Origin: Acetobacter ghanensis
GTDB taxonomy: Bacteria; Pseudomonadota; Alphaproteobacteria; Acetobacterales; Acetobacteraceae
Assembly (NCBI RefSeq): GCF_001499675.1
Contig: NZ_LN609302.1
Coordinates: forward strand, 2,575,896 to 2,639,895
Length of the DNA: 64,000 nucleotides
Direction: 5' to 3'
The notes below the pieces were generated by a model. It was not told the origin of the DNA and did not search any database. It saw nothing but the letters and a program-made list of their open reading frames with translations. The translations under genes were made by a program, and so were the position numbers. Of the stretch, positions 18,868 through 29,681 are shown piece after piece. The stretch's first letter is position 1, and each line of letters opens with the position of its first letter.

Positions 18868-18963
18868 ACTTCAGAACAGGGCGGGCGGGGTGCACACGCC
18901 CCTACGCTCCTGTTCGCCAAGCCTGCCACAACCCGCAGGCTCAGGCCAACAGGAGATCGGGCG

Positions 18964-19506
18964 TTAGTTTACCTGTGCGCTGCTGCCTGCCGCAGCCCCA
19001 CCACGCAGAACGCCCACCAGTTCCTGCAAGGCCTGCGGATTGTTCTTGAGGATAGCCACATTGGCCGGGTCCGGCACAGGCATATGGGCACCGCCCTGAC
19101 CGGGAGGAACGTTGAGCAGGCTGCCGGTCAGGCCCACGCAGGTCAGGCTCATAACAAAGTCCCGCGCGCTCATGCCGTGCGCCTTGAGAATGGCATCCAG
19201 CCCCGGCACCTGCCCCACCAGGGCAATCTGCTGGTCAAGCGACATACCAACCCGCCCCGGTGGCTGAATGTTGGCGGCCTCAATGGCTTTGAGGGTGGCG
19301 CTCAGGCGGGGCAGCACATCCGGGGCCAGCTTGTAGTGCAGGGCGGTGTCCATATCATGCTGCATGGTTGCCACCTGTTCTGGGGTAAGGGAGGGCGCCT
19401 GCGGCGTAGCTCCCCCCACAGGGGCCACGCTCTGCGCCTGTGCAGCGCCTGCGGCCAGCAGGGCCACAGCCCCCAGAACAGTTGATGCCTTGCGGATAAA
19501 ACCCAT
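18964..19506 (-). CDS. Small exported protein of unknown function
   Basis: About 180 residues, starting at the ATG at 19506 with AAGG upstream. The signal peptide is clear (ASTVLGAVALLAAGAAQAQS). The mature part is helical (LTPEQVATMQHDMDTALHYK, VLPRLSATLKAIEAANIQPP, GLDAILKAHGMSARDFVMSL) with one Cys, and ends in a low-complexity tail. I cannot name a family with confidence. It lies just downstream of an M29 aminopeptidase gene on the same strand with a very short gap, so the two may be co-transcribed. Confidence 0.6.
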   Translation of the reverse strand: MGFIRKASTVLGAVALLAAGAAQAQSVAPVGGATPQAPSLTPEQVATMQHDMDTALHYKLAPDVLPRLSATLKAIEAANIQPPGRVGMSLDQQIALVGQVPGLDAILKAHGMSARDFVMSLTCVGLTGSLLNVPPGQGGAHMPVPDPANVAILKNNPQALQELVGVLRGGAAAGSSAQVN

Positions 19507-19520
19507 GTTGTCCAACCTTA

Positions 19521-20801
19521 TCATGCTGCAATCACCCATTCGCCTTTGCGCATGAGCGGCACGCGGCCACCCTGCGCATCCAGCCCGTCCACATCAATCT
19601 CACCCGAGCCGATCATCCAGTCTATGTGGATCATGCTGCTATTAGCCCCACGGGCGGCCAGTGCGGCCTCATCCTGCCCCTGCGTGTCCCGCATACATTT
19701 GGAGTAGGACTGGCCAAGGGCAATGTGGCTGGCGGCGTTTTCGTCAAACAATGTGTTCTGGAACAACAACCCGCTGCGCGAGATGGGGGAGGAATGAGGC
19801 ACAAGGGCGACCTCGCCCAGCCTTCTGGCTCCTTCATCCGTATCCAGCACGCGTTCCAGCACGTCCTGCCCACGGGTTGCGTGCATTTCCACAATGCGCC
19901 CGCCCTCAAACCGGACCTTTATCCCGTCAATCAGCGTGCCTTGGTGCGAGAGCGGTTTGGTGCTGGCCACGGTCCCTTCCACGCGCAGGCGATGGGGGGT
20001 GGTAAACACCTCCTCGGTCGGAATGTTGGGGTTGCACACAATGCCGTTGCCGGCTTTTTCCGCCCCGCCTGCCCAGTCATGCCCATCGGCCAACCCAACC
20101 AGCAGGTCCGTGCCGGGGCCGGAAAAATGCAGGGCGTCGTAACGCACATCGTTCAGAAATGCAGCACGGCGGTGCAGAATGGCGTTGTGTGCCTCCCACT
20201 GGCCTACCGGGTCATCCCCGTTCAGGCGGGAGACGGAAAAAATAGCCTGCCAGAGTTTTTCCACCGCCTGCTGCTCGGGCAGGTCGGGGAACACCTGCAT
20301 GGCCCATGCCGGGGTTGCTGCGGCAACAATGCACCAGTTCACATCAAAATTGGTAATGATCTCCATAGCCGGGCGGTTGACCTTGGAGGCCGCCTTACTT
20401 GCACGGGAGACATGGTCCGGGTTTTGCCCGGCCAGCAAGGCGGGGTTGGAGCCGGTAATGGCCATACGCGCTGCACCGGAGCGAAAGCCCTCCGCCATAC
20501 CGGCGGCCAACCAGCCTGCGGCCGTGTCAAACGTGCTTTCCTCGCCATACTGGTAGCGGGCCAGCGTGGTTTCCTCATCCGAGTAGAATGTGGTGACCAG
20601 CGATGCACCTGCCTTGTAGGCATGTTCCGTAATACGGCGCACCAGCGGCACCGCATACAAAGGCGCTGTCATAATAACCTGCTGGCCGGGAGCGACGTTC
20701 AGCCCCGTGCGGGCAGCCACTTCGCCCAACCGGTCCAACATGGCTGCAAATTCGGCCGAGGCCAGATAGCCACCTGCGGCCTGCGTGTTCTGTTCTGTCA
20801 C
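19521..20801 (-). CDS. Aminopeptidase, peptidase family M29 (AmpS-like)
   Basis: Cytosolic metallo-aminopeptidase. Expected M29 metal-ligand regions are present in order: RRLGEVALVPHSSPIS (Glu), ENAASHIALGQSYSKC (His, Tyr) and SSMIHIDWMIGSGEIDVDGL (HxD). The N-terminal half has the M29 pattern VAPGQQVIMTAPLYAVPLVR and ASLVTTFYSDEETTLARYQY. The GTG at 20801 gives 426 residues, near the family norm of about 410; a longer frame to 20855 adds a basic leader. Substrate range is unknown. Confidence 0.88.
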   Translation of the reverse strand: MTEQNTQAAGGYLASAEFAAMLDRLGEVAARTGLNVAPGQQVIMTAPLYAVPLVRRITEHAYKAGASLVTTFYSDEETTLARYQYGEESTFDTAAGWLAAGMAEGFRSGAARMAITGSNPALLAGQNPDHVSRASKAASKVNRPAMEIITNFDVNWCIVAAATPAWAMQVFPDLPEQQAVEKLWQAIFSVSRLNGDDPVGQWEAHNAILHRRAAFLNDVRYDALHFSGPGTDLLVGLADGHDWAGGAEKAGNGIVCNPNIPTEEVFTTPHRLRVEGTVASTKPLSHQGTLIDGIKVRFEGGRIVEMHATRGQDVLERVLDTDEGARRLGEVALVPHSSPISRSGLLFQNTLFDENAASHIALGQSYSKCMRDTQGQDEAALAARGANSSMIHIDWMIGSGEIDVDGLDAQGGRVPLMRKGEWVIAA

Positions 20802-20895
20802 GTTTTTGTCTGTCCCTTTATGTGGCGCAATTCTTTGGAGGTATCGGATACCCATGGGGCGCGTGCGTCAACTCCCGCTATGTTGCCCCCTGCCC

Positions 20896-21480
20896 TTATG
20901 CGCCTGCAGGCTGAACCTCCGGCTGGTCCACTGGCAGTTCAAACGGCTTGAGGTCCGCTGGGAGATACAGCGGGTGGCAGGGCCGCCCCCCTGCACTCAG
21001 CCGCAGCGCGTACACGGCAATACCGTGGCTTTGCAGCATATGCACAACCTGCGGCCCCCGCGCGCGCAAAGCCTTGTGGTGGGGGGAGCCATATGCCGCC
21101 ACCACAAGGTCCGCCTGCCGGGCCATATCTAGCAGGGCTGCGTCATTCTCTGGGCCAACGGGGTCCGGTGTTTCCACCAGCCGCATCTGATCGGTGCAGC
21201 GGTAGGCAAAGGTATTGCCCACAAACAGGCCACCATAGCCCCATGCACGGGCATAACGCTGGCATTTGGCCACGGTTCGGTCATCACCATATTCGGTAGC
21301 GACGGAAGGGTTCATCATCAGCCACATGACCAGAGGCTTCCCCTCCTCCCACACGCGGCGCAGGGTGTAGCGGTAACATTTGTCTGGCCCGCCATACGTG
21401 GCCGTGCTGACAACATCCCCCGATAGTTTGAGCGGGCGGGACTGGCCTACATGGTGGCCTGTAAACAGATCTTTCATCAC
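20896..21480 (-). CDS. DUF1643 domain protein
   Basis: Protein of about 194 residues whose core matches DUF1643: CYRYTLRRVWEEGKPLVMWL, MNPSVATEYGDDRTVAKCQR, GYGGLFVGNTFAYRCTD, and LVVAAYGSPHHKALRARG. The biochemical role of this family is not established; members are small cytosolic proteins. Two adjacent Met codons at the N-terminus are both possible starts. It stands alone between the M29 peptidase and an acetyltransferase. Confidence 0.8.
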   Translation of the reverse strand: MMKDLFTGHHVGQSRPLKLSGDVVSTATYGGPDKCYRYTLRRVWEEGKPLVMWLMMNPSVATEYGDDRTVAKCQRYARAWGYGGLFVGNTFAYRCTDQMRLVETPDPVGPENDAALLDMARQADLVVAAYGSPHHKALRARGPQVVHMLQSHGIAVYALRLSAGGRPCHPLYLPADLKPFELPVDQPEVQPAGA

Positions 21481-21565
21481 TCTTCCGGCTGGCAGGGGTT
21501 AGGCACGTCATTTTCCCCCACGTTTACGGCGCAATGGCGTGTGGCACAAACCCACATGCCCCGCC

Positions 21566-22156
21566 CTAGGGGGCAAACCCTGTACGATCGGCCGGAGTAA
21601 GCGCGCGCAGCACCCGGCACGGCACACCGGCCGCCACCACCCCTACGGGCACATCGCGCGTAACCACACTGCCCGCACCAATAACGCTGCCCTCGCCAAC
21701 GCTCACACCGGGGGTCACATGCACCCCTGCTCCCAGCCAGACACCGCTGCCAATGCTGATGGGCTGCGCGTAACATCCCCCTGCCGCGCGTTCGTGCGCA
21801 TCCAGCGCATGGTTGGCTGTGTACAGGCCCACACGTGGACCAAACAGAACATTATCGCCAATTGTAATGGGCGCGGCATCAAGCAGAATACAGTCAAAAT
21901 TAGCGTAAAAATTATTACCAATGCTAATATTGCGCCCGAACTCGCACCGTAATGCCGGTTCAAAATGCACCTGCTGCCCAACACGGCCCAGCAGGGTACG
22001 CAGAAGCTCCTCCCGCTCGGCTGCCGGGCGGCCAAAACTTGCATTGTAGCGGTTGCTCAGCACAACGGCATCTGCACGGGCCTGCACCAGTTCTGGCGCA
22101 AGGTCATTGTACATTGCGCCCGTTTGCATAAACGCCATGTGGTCTTCCAACGTCAT
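21566..22156 (-). CDS. maa: Sugar O-acetyltransferase (maltose/galactoside acetyltransferase type)
   Basis: Acetyl-CoA-dependent O-acetyltransferase with a left-handed beta-helix. The N-terminal Mac domain (MAFMQTGAMYNDLAPELVQA) is followed by hexapeptide repeats: FEPALRCEFGRNISIGNNFY, VLFGPRVGLYTANHALDAHE with the catalytic His, and GSGVWLGAGVHVTPGVSVGE. Length (196 residues) fits Maa/LacA. The sugar acceptor cannot be told. I chose the Met at 22156; an earlier in-frame Met lacks family similarity. Confidence 0.88.
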   Translation of the reverse strand: MTLEDHMAFMQTGAMYNDLAPELVQARADAVVLSNRYNASFGRPAAEREELLRTLLGRVGQQVHFEPALRCEFGRNISIGNNFYANFDCILLDAAPITIGDNVLFGPRVGLYTANHALDAHERAAGGCYAQPISIGSGVWLGAGVHVTPGVSVGEGSVIGAGSVVTRDVPVGVVAAGVPCRVLRALTPADRTGFAP

Positions 22157-22332
22157 GGCTTGCCATTCTCCCTGCTCTTGCCCGGCACCTGAGCACACAA
22201 GAGAGCATGTGCAGGCCTAGCCGGGATGCGTTGCATGCCAGTGCGCCACATAAGCAAGCACGCAGAATACTGCACAGGTTAAGAGGCCAAATGTTTAACC
22301 TGTGCATAAACACGCATCTTTTTGCGACTTCT

Positions 22333-23562
22333 TCAGCCCAGAGTGCTCTGCGGATGCAAACGGGCGTTAAGCAAGGTTAACACCAGCACGGTCAGGGCGG
22401 CCATCCCTACCGTGAGCATAAGGGCCGGAGCAAGGCCAACACCCATCCATGCTGCCAGACGGGTTTGCAACAGCGCGTTGCTGGCCGCAATCAGATTACC
22501 GCACTGGTAAGCCAACCCCGGAAACGTGGCGCGGACAGATGCGGGGGACAATTCGCTCAGATACGCCGGAACAACGCCCCATGCACCCTGAATACAGAAC
22601 TGGATGCACACCGCCCCAACCCCAAGCCAGATAACGGAATGTGGTAGCGTCCATAAGGGCAGAATTGGCAGGGTCAACAGGGCCGCAAGGGCAATGGAAT
22701 ACTGGCGGCCAATACGCTGGGAGAGCACGCCAAACACCACCCCACCCGCAATGGCGGCCAGATTGTACAGCACCGCGAGCGACGTGATGGAGGACGGTGG
22801 CACATGCCGCTCAAGCGCCAGAAATACCTTGGGGTACAGGTCCTGCGACCCGTGGCTCATAAAGTTAAAGGCCGCCATAAGCACCACGGCAAACACGCAA
22901 AGGGCCATGTTCTGCCGGACAACTTCCAACATACCGGGCTGGTGCTCGGCCTCCGCCCCCTGTGCCTGACGGGCAAGCCAGTCCGGGCTTTCGGGCACGG
23001 CCAGCCAGATATAAATGGCCGAGACAACCGCCCCGCCCCCTAGTATGAACAACCCGCGCCAGCCCAGAACGGGCAGCAGCAGAAACATAAGTGAGGCCAG
23101 CAGATACCCCGCCGGGTAACCCGCCTGCAAAATACCCGATGCCGTGCCCCGCCATGATGGCGGCACGCTCTCCATGATCAGGGAGGTCCCCACCCCCCAT
23201 TCCCCGCCAAGGGCTATGCCAAACAGGGCGCGCAAGACCAAAAAAATGGTCAGCGTTGGGGCGAAGGCTGAAAGCACCTCGATAAGCGAGTACACGGTAA
23301 TTGTGCCGATCAGCACAGGTTTGCGCCCGTACTTATCCGCCGCACGACCGCACAGAAAAGCCCCAACAGGGCGGGTTATCAGGGTTAATGTGGGAGCAAG
23401 CAGCACGGCCTCCAGCGAGGTTGAAAAACTGTGCGCCACATTATCCAGCGTGAAGAGAACAATAAAAAAATCGCACGCATCAAGCATCCACCCCAAAAAG
23501 GAGGCAGCCACAACATGCCGGGCTGTTGTGCGGTCGATGGAAGAGAGAGCACTGGCGGACAT
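22333..23562 (-). CDS. MFS carboxylate transporter, SHS family
   Basis: Twelve-helix proton symporter of 409 residues. The opening FLGWMLDACDFFIVLFTLDN is typical of the sialate/lactate (SHS) branch, with the MFS A-motif GRAADKYGRKPVLIGT and the GEWGVGTSLIMESVPPSWRG motif. Relatives carry lactate, pyruvate or other carboxylates. It sits about 260 bases downstream of the propionate gene cluster on the same strand, so a role in carboxylate import is reasonable, but substrate and co-transcription are inference. Confidence 0.8.
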   Translation of the reverse strand: MSASALSSIDRTTARHVVAASFLGWMLDACDFFIVLFTLDNVAHSFSTSLEAVLLAPTLTLITRPVGAFLCGRAADKYGRKPVLIGTITVYSLIEVLSAFAPTLTIFLVLRALFGIALGGEWGVGTSLIMESVPPSWRGTASGILQAGYPAGYLLASLMFLLLPVLGWRGLFILGGGAVVSAIYIWLAVPESPDWLARQAQGAEAEHQPGMLEVVRQNMALCVFAVVLMAAFNFMSHGSQDLYPKVFLALERHVPPSSITSLAVLYNLAAIAGGVVFGVLSQRIGRQYSIALAALLTLPILPLWTLPHSVIWLGVGAVCIQFCIQGAWGVVPAYLSELSPASVRATFPGLAYQCGNLIAASNALLQTRLAAWMGVGLAPALMLTVGMAALTVLVLTLLNARLHPQSTLG

Positions 23563-23820
23563 GGGTTACTCCTGCTTGCCGGTTCCCCACCTTGTTGCAT
23601 GTCTCCCCTGCGCTCCGCCACGCAGGCGTGATCACGAATACGCCAGTATTTTAAACAGATTTTTCATAACATTATAAAAAGTGCAGCCCCTCCGCCGCAG
23701 GCCGCACAAAAACTGACACCATGGAAAAGCGCCATAAATGCAGAAGGGCCGGGGCGTTCCCGCCTCGACCCCCCGGTCTTGCCGCGCAAAGCAAGATTTC
23801 TTCCGTGTCAGTCCATAAGC

Positions 23821-25803
23821 CTAGGCTCTGGCCTGCACAACGCCTGACTGCCCAAAAGCCATCTGCCCCCACACGCGCTCGCGCAGCATGGGTACAATGG
23901 ACTGATCGCTCAAGGCAGACAGATCACCTAGTTCATTCGTATCCCCACTTGCAATCTTACGCAACAGGCGGCGCACAATTTTGCCTGACCGGGTGCGGGG
24001 CAAGTCGGGCACAAGGTACACCGCTTCCGGCGCAGCGTACCGCCCGATCAGATGAACCACCAGACGGCTGATCCCCTCCTCATCCAACCCGGCGGTTACA
24101 TCCTTGCGGGGGATGGCAAATACAACCAGCGCCTGCCCTTTGACCGGGTGCTCCACCCCCACGGCCGCGCATTCCACAATTCTGTGGTCCTCGCCCAGCG
24201 CATCCTCCACCTCTGCCGTGCCAAGGCGGTGCCCGGCAATGTTGATCACGTCATCCATGCGGCCGGTTATCCAGTAATAGCCATCCTCATCCCGTCGTGC
24301 GCCATCACCCGTAAAATACAGGCCGGGGACCAGCGCAAAGTACGTCTGGCAGAACCGGGCGTGATCCCCCCATATGGTGCGTGCCTGACCGGGCCATGAG
24401 CGGGCTATGCACAAGGCCCCCTCGGCCTCTCCCTGCTCTACCTTGCCCTGCGGGTCGGTTATGACCATCTCCACCCCCGGCAGGGGCATGGTGGCTGAAC
24501 CGGGTTTGAGCGACTGCACACCCGGTATGGGGCCAAGCACAATGCCCGCCGTCTCGGTCTGCCACCATGTATCGGCCACGGGGCAGCGTTTTTTGCCTAC
24601 GACATTATGGTACCACAACCACGCATCCGGGCTTATGGGTTCGCCCGCCACACCCAGCAGACGCAGGGAGCCGAGGTCATGCCTGTTCACCACCTCATCC
24701 CCTTCCGCCATCATGGCCCGCACGGCGGTCGGGGCGGTAAAGAACATGCTCACCTGATAAGCATCTATCAGGTCCAGCCACCGGCCGGGCTGGGGGTATG
24801 TTGGCAGGCTGTCCGAGATCATGGTGGTGCCACCATTGGCCAGCGGGCCATACACGACCGAAGTATGCCCCGTAATCCACGCCACATCGGCCGTGCACCA
24901 CAGCACGTCACGCGGCTGGTGGGTATACACCATGCCCATCGTATAGGCGGCCCAGACCATATACCCACCGGTTGCATGGACAACCGCCTTGGGTTTACCC
25001 GTGCTGCCCGAGGTATAGAGCATAAACAGAGGGGCTTCCGCCTGCATGGTTACGGGCACAAAATCTGCCTCAAAATTATCTACAAAATCATGAAAATCGT
25101 AATCCCGGCCGGGGAGCATGGGCACCGCCTCGTCCGATGTGCGCACGACCAAAACAGACTGCACGCAGCTTTTGCCGCCTGCCCTGCACAGGGCATCGTC
25201 CATGCTCTGTTTGTAGGCCACCGGTCTGTTGCCACGCCACGCCATGTTGGCGGTAATAACGGCAACGGCCCCACTATCCACAAGGCGTTCGGCTATGCCC
25301 TCGGCCGAAAAACCACCAAACAGCACCACATGCACCGCCCCTATGCGGGCACAGGCCAGCATGGAGACAACCGCCTCCGCCACCATAGGCAGGCAAATGG
25401 CGACCCGCTGCCCTTTTTCCACCCCCAGATGGGTAAGCGCATTGGCTAGGCGGCAGACCCGTTCGTGCAGATCCCTGTATGTCAGTTTTTCAGAGCGGTC
25501 CGGTGCTTCGCGGTGGCTGATCAGGGCAATCTGGTCGCCCCGGTCGGTCAGATGCTGGTCTATGCAGCAGACCGAGGCGTTCAGCGTGCCATCCGCAAAC
25601 CAGCTTATGGACACGTCTTTGTCAAAACTGCCCTCAAACCCCACGGTAGGTTTACGGCACCAGTGGATACGCCGCGCCTGTTGCAGCCAGAAGGCATCCG
25701 GGTCACGCGCAGCCTGCTCCCGCATGGCCTGCAACTGTTCCGGCGTCATCAGTGCTGGGTAGTCCGGGTAGGCGCGGGTTGGAATAATGGTATGGTCCGT
25801 CAT
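23821..25803 (-). CDS. acs: Acyl-CoA synthetase, Acs/PrpE type
   Basis: AMP-forming synthetase of 660 residues that activates acetate or propionate. Diagnostic segments: YTSGSTGKPKAVVHATGGYM (AMP-binding P-loop), DVAWITGHTSVVYGPLANGG, CPVADTWWQTETAGIVLGPI, YFTGDGARRDEDGYYWITGR, and PRTRSGKIVRRLLRKIASGD with the lysine normally controlled by acetylation. Length and sequence resemble Acs; being last in the prpD-prpC-prpB run suggests it supplies propionyl-CoA for the methylcitrate cycle. The frame is open further upstream, but the ATG at 25803 begins the normal Acs N-terminus. Confidence 0.9.
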   Translation of the reverse strand: MTDHTIIPTRAYPDYPALMTPEQLQAMREQAARDPDAFWLQQARRIHWCRKPTVGFEGSFDKDVSISWFADGTLNASVCCIDQHLTDRGDQIALISHREAPDRSEKLTYRDLHERVCRLANALTHLGVEKGQRVAICLPMVAEAVVSMLACARIGAVHVVLFGGFSAEGIAERLVDSGAVAVITANMAWRGNRPVAYKQSMDDALCRAGGKSCVQSVLVVRTSDEAVPMLPGRDYDFHDFVDNFEADFVPVTMQAEAPLFMLYTSGSTGKPKAVVHATGGYMVWAAYTMGMVYTHQPRDVLWCTADVAWITGHTSVVYGPLANGGTTMISDSLPTYPQPGRWLDLIDAYQVSMFFTAPTAVRAMMAEGDEVVNRHDLGSLRLLGVAGEPISPDAWLWYHNVVGKKRCPVADTWWQTETAGIVLGPIPGVQSLKPGSATMPLPGVEMVITDPQGKVEQGEAEGALCIARSWPGQARTIWGDHARFCQTYFALVPGLYFTGDGARRDEDGYYWITGRMDDVINIAGHRLGTAEVEDALGEDHRIVECAAVGVEHPVKGQALVVFAIPRKDVTAGLDEEGISRLVVHLIGRYAAPEAVYLVPDLPRTRSGKIVRRLLRKIASGDTNELGDLSALSDQSIVPMLRERVWGQMAFGQSGVVQARA

Positions 25804-25855
25804 GGTCTTGTATCCCCTGTTCTTTTTGTTGTGTTCGGGACAGAAGTCTGCGGTT

Positions 25856-26788
25856 TTAGGCGGCGGTGCGGTCAGCCTGCCCGATATGCGGGAGAACCGT
25901 GGCCACAATGCCTGCGTCCAGTGTTTCGTAATCATAATACCGGAGTGTTTTGTACAGTTCCTCACGGGTTTGCATCCGCTCCAGCATGGCCTGCGTGCCA
26001 CCCGTGCGCGCAATGGTGGCAAATAGGTCCGCCTGAGCCCTGTTGGCCACGCGGAGTGAACTGACCGGCCATATGACCATGCTGTAGCCCATTGCCTCGA
26101 ACTGGGACGCCGTAAAATAGGGTGAGCGTCCAAACTCGGTCATATTGGCCAGCAGCGGCACATCGGGCAGTCGTCTTGCAAACTCCCTGAACATATCTTC
26201 CGATATCAACGCTTCGGGGAAAATGGCGTCCGCCCCGGCCTCGTAATACAGTCTGGCGCGGGCCACTGCGCCATCCAGCCCTTCCGAGCTGGCAGCATCG
26301 GTGCGGGCGATTACCACCATATCCCGCCGCGCACGGGCGGCGGCGGCCACTTTTTGGGCCATCTCCTGTGGGGAGACGAGTTTTTTGTCATTCAGGTGCC
26401 CGCATTTTTTGGGCAAAACCTGATCTTCAATATGCACGGCGGCGGCCCCGGCCTCCTCAAACGCGCGGACCATGTTCATCACGTTCAGGATTTCACCATA
26501 GCCGGTATCGCCATCCACCAGCACTGGCAGGCCCGTGGCACGCACAACCTGACGGATGAAAAAACACACCTCGTCTATGGTAATAATGCCTAGGTCAGGC
26601 AGCCCCATGCTGGCGGTCATGGCTGCACCCGAAAGGTACAGGGCCTCAAACCCGCAATCCTTCGCCTGCAGGGCAGCCTGCCCGTTATGCGCACCGGGGA
26701 TTTGCATAATGCCCTTGCGGTGCATCATGTTCTTAAAACGCTGGCCCGCAGGCGTTGCGGGCAGGTCTTTGCCTACCAGATAGGTCAT
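25856..26788 (-). CDS. prpB: 2-Methylisocitrate lyase
   Basis: Splits 2-methylisocitrate to pyruvate and succinate. ICL/PEP-mutase fold with [20 protein letters not shown] (metal-binding Asp residues), [20 protein letters not shown] carrying the catalytic KKCGH motif, and [20 protein letters not shown]. 310 residues is slightly long for PrpB. Its start overlaps the prpC stop by four bases (ATGA), so translation is coupled. Confidence 0.94.
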   Translation of the reverse strand: MTYLVGKDLPATPAGQRFKNMMHRKGIMQIPGAHNGQAALQAKDCGFEALYLSGAAMTASMGLPDLGIITIDEVCFFIRQVVRATGLPVLVDGDTGYGEILNVMNMVRAFEEAGAAAVHIEDQVLPKKCGHLNDKKLVSPQEMAQKVAAAARARRDMVVIARTDAASSEGLDGAVARARLYYEAGADAIFPEALISEDMFREFARRLPDVPLLANMTEFGRSPYFTASQFEAMGYSMVIWPVSSLRVANRAQADLFATIARTGGTQAMLERMQTREELYKTLRYYDYETLDAGIVATVLPHIGQADRTAA

Positions 26789-27954
26789 GCGGCGTACTCC
26801 AGTCCGTCACGTTCACGCAAAGGGATGAGCGGGCGGGCATCCGGCCCAGTATAGTTGGCGGATGGACGGATGATTTTTCCATCCATGCGCTGCTCCATAA
26901 TGTGCGCGCACCAGCCGGTCACGCGGGCCATGACAAAAACAGGTGTGAACATGGCTGTGGGAATATTCATGGCGTTGTAGGAAACAGCACTGAACCAGTC
27001 GAGGTTAGGGAACATCCTCTTCTGTTCAGCCATAATTCGCTCTATGCGCTCGGCCACGGTATAGAGCCGCATGGTGCCGTTACGGCGGGAGAGGTCCCTT
27101 GCCGTTTCCTTGATAATTTCGTTCCGCGGGTCGGCCAGAGTGTACACCGGGTGGCCAAAGCCGATAATCACCTCTTTGGCCTCCAGCCTGCGGCGAATAT
27201 CTGCCTCGGCCTCATCCGCCGTGTGGTAGCGTTGCTGGATGTCCAGCGCCACCTCATTCGCTCCCCCATGTTTGGGGCCACGCAGCGCGCCAATGGCAGC
27301 CGTTACGGCGGAATACATGTCCGACCCAGTGCCCGCCACAACACGCGCGGCAAAGGTGGAGGCGTTAAACTCGTGCTCGGCATACAGAATGAGCGATGTG
27401 TGCATGGCCTGCACCCAGTCCGATGGCGGCACCTGACCATGCAGGAGGTGCAGAAAATGCCCGCCCACGCTGCCATCATCCGTACGGGTTTCTATCCGCC
27501 GCCCGTGGTTGGAATAATGGTACCAGTAGAGCAGCATGGAGGCCGTGGAGGCCACAAGCCTGTCTGCTATCTCCCGCGCACCGGCGACCGGGCAGTCACT
27601 CCGTTCCGGCAGGGCACAGCCCAGAACGGATACCGCCGTGCGCAGCACATCCATGGGGTGGGTGGAGGCTGGCAGACGTTCCAGTGTTGCCCGCACAATA
27701 TCGGGAATATCGCGCATACCCATCAAATGCCGCCTGTAACATTCCAACTCCGCTGTGTTGGGCAAGTAGCCATGCACAAGCAGGTAGGCGACCTCCTCAA
27801 ACGTGCAGGAGCGGGCAAGGTCTTTTATGTCATACCCACGGTAGTGCAGGTCATTCCCGCTGTGGCCAACCGTGCTGAGGGCTGTATTGCCTGCCACGGT
27901 GCCGGACAGAGCAACGGATTTTTTGGGTTTGGTACGGTGCAGTTCGGTATGCAT
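26785..27954 (-). CDS. prpC: 2-Methylcitrate synthase
   Basis: Condenses propionyl-CoA with oxaloacetate. Citrate-synthase fold: [40 protein letters not shown], the catalytic His loop [19 protein letters not shown], and [20 protein letters not shown]. Length of 389 residues and absence of the long citrate-synthase N-terminus fit PrpC rather than GltA. The ATG at 27954 has GGGAG upstream. Second gene of the prp operon. Confidence 0.93.
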   Translation of the reverse strand: MHTELHRTKPKKSVALSGTVAGNTALSTVGHSGNDLHYRGYDIKDLARSCTFEEVAYLLVHGYLPNTAELECYRRHLMGMRDIPDIVRATLERLPASTHPMDVLRTAVSVLGCALPERSDCPVAGAREIADRLVASTASMLLYWYHYSNHGRRIETRTDDGSVGGHFLHLLHGQVPPSDWVQAMHTSLILYAEHEFNASTFAARVVAGTGSDMYSAVTAAIGALRGPKHGGANEVALDIQQRYHTADEAEADIRRRLEAKEVIIGFGHPVYTLADPRNEIIKETARDLSRRNGTMRLYTVAERIERIMAEQKRMFPNLDWFSAVSYNAMNIPTAMFTPVFVMARVTGWCAHIMEQRMDGKIIRPSANYTGPDARPLIPLRERDGLEYAA

Positions 27955-27988
27955 TGTTCTTGCTCCCCTGCGTTTTAGGCTGCGTCTA

Positions 27989-29551
27989 TCAGGACGTAAG
28001 GGCTGCGGGCTTTTGGGCCGCTTTTGTGCCCATGCCAGACTGACCAAAGTTAAAAATGCCTTCCACCCGGTTAAGCTGCATGTCCTGCGGGGGAATATGC
28101 AGTTCAAGCTGGTAAAGGTCCCCCGCTCCCAGTTCTGGCAGGCGCTGCACGACTGCCAGAAAACGCTCCACTTCCGCAGAAGGCACGATTCCTTCCGACA
28201 GGGTGCGGAATTTTTGAATATAGTCCGCCCGCTGCCACGGCGTTGCCCCAAGCGTGTGGGCGTTGGCTACCGCCAGTTCATCCTCCAGCACGCTTCCATC
28301 CTTCATGCGGATGATAATGCGGCCGCCAAAGGCCTTTTTTTCCGGGTCCGTCTGGTGGTAGCGTTGTGTCCACTCGGGTTTTTCAATCGTGTGGATTTTC
28401 TTCCATAGCCGGACCGTATCGGGCCTGCGGGCACGTTCTGGCTCGTAAGAGCGCACGTGGTGCCAACATCCGTCCTGCAACGCCACAGCCACAATATACA
28501 TAATGGAATGGTCCAGCGTTTCCCGCGTGGCCTGCGGGTCAAACTTCTGCGGGTCGTTGGACCCTGTGCCAATAACGTAATGCGTATGGTGGCTGGTTTC
28601 GATCAGCACATCTTCCACATCATCCCAGTTGCTGATTTTTTTGCCCATGCGGAAGGCAAGGTCGATCAGGGCCTGACTCTGATATTCCGCCGAATGTTCC
28701 TTGGTAAAGGAGGAGAGAATAGCCCGCTTTGGCTCGCCCATGCCGGGCAGGGGAACGGTGTAGTGTGCATCCCTACCATCCAGCATCCAGGCAATAACGC
28801 CATCTTCCCCTTCATAAATTGGGGCTGGAGATGTCTCACCCAGCATCGCACGGTCCACCGATTCCACGGCCATTTTTCCGGCATGGGCCGGTGCGTAGGC
28901 CTTCCATGACGAAATTTCGCCCTTGCGGCTTTGGCGTGTGGCGGTGGTTACATGCAATGCCTGCCCAATGGCCTGATAAATGACCGAAGGCGGCAACCGC
29001 AAAAGCGTGCCAATCCCCGCCGCGACCGAAGGACCGAGATGGGCGACGTGGTCAATCTTATGTTTATGCAGGCAGATGGCGCGGGTCAGATCAATCTGGA
29101 TTTCATACCCCGTGGCAATGCCTCGGATCAGGTCTGCGCCACTCCGCCTGCATTGCTGGGCTACCGCCAGAATACCGGGAATATTATCCCCCGGATGGGA
29201 ATATTCCGCCGCCAGAAACGTGTCATGAAAATCCAGTTCCCGCACAGCGGTGCCATTGGCCCAAGCCGCCCACTCCGCATGGACCTGCACATCCGGCCCC
29301 ATGCCAAACACCGTTGCACCACCCGGCCGACTATGGGCCAGCGCCTCGGCCCGCGCGCTCATGACCGAATGGCGGTTGACTGACGCCATGGCAACAGCGG
29401 CATTATCAATCATACGGTTGATAATCATATCCGCCACGGCGGGTTCCACCGGCACGGGGTCCGCTGCAACCTGCGCAATCTTCCAAGCCAGTTGGTCTGC
29501 GCGGTTCAGTCTGTCGCTCTCAGGGTGTACGCGCACATTATGATTTTGCAT
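27989..29551 (-). CDS. prpD: 2-Methylcitrate dehydratase
   Basis: Dehydrates 2-methylcitrate in the propionate cycle. MmgE/PrpD family signs: [60 protein letters not shown] and [20 protein letters not shown]. 520 residues exceeds typical E. coli PrpD (483) but starts sensibly at the ATG at 29551 with AAGGGA upstream. First gene of the operon; divergent regulator 130 bases away. No aconitase-like acnD or prpF is present, consistent with the prpD-type pathway. Confidence 0.93.
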   Translation of the reverse strand: MQNHNVRVHPESDRLNRADQLAWKIAQVAADPVPVEPAVADMIINRMIDNAAVAMASVNRHSVMSARAEALAHSRPGGATVFGMGPDVQVHAEWAAWANGTAVRELDFHDTFLAAEYSHPGDNIPGILAVAQQCRRSGADLIRGIATGYEIQIDLTRAICLHKHKIDHVAHLGPSVAAGIGTLLRLPPSVIYQAIGQALHVTTATRQSRKGEISSWKAYAPAHAGKMAVESVDRAMLGETSPAPIYEGEDGVIAWMLDGRDAHYTVPLPGMGEPKRAILSSFTKEHSAEYQSQALIDLAFRMGKKISNWDDVEDVLIETSHHTHYVIGTGSNDPQKFDPQATRETLDHSIMYIVAVALQDGCWHHVRSYEPERARRPDTVRLWKKIHTIEKPEWTQRYHQTDPEKKAFGGRIIIRMKDGSVLEDELAVANAHTLGATPWQRADYIQKFRTLSEGIVPSAEVERFLAVVQRLPELGAGDLYQLELHIPPQDMQLNRVEGIFNFGQSGMGTKAAQKPAALTS

Positions 29552-29590
29552 TGTTCCATCCCTTGCCATCTTGTGATCTGGGGAAACAGT

Positions 29591-29670
29591 TGCAGACTGT
29601 TGCGTAAAGCAGCAGAGGAATAAGAGTAAAAAGAGGCGAAGGAATTTGCCCCTGTTGCAAAGTCTGTAAA
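29591..29670. promoter_or_regulatory. Repeated motif in the prpD-regulator intergenic region
   Basis: Two related elements occur: GTTGCAGACTGTTGCGTAAA (from about 29589) and TGTTGCAAAGTCTGTAAAGG (29653-29672). Each has TGTTGC and TGTAAA/GCGTAAA parts around an AGACT/AGTCT core. ScfR/RamB/PrpR-type regulators bind TTTGCAAA-like sites next to such promoters. Assignment is by position and repetition only. Confidence 0.4.
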
Positions 29671-29681
29671 GGTTGGTGTGC

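Noticed and set aside
24607..25449. Long open frame antisense to the acyl-CoA synthetase gene
   Set aside because: Compositional shadow; no motif and it overlaps a clear Acs-type gene.
25804..26133. 110-codon extension at the start of the acyl-CoA synthetase
   Set aside because: Overlaps prpB and does not resemble Acs; the ATG at 25803 starts the normal N-terminus.
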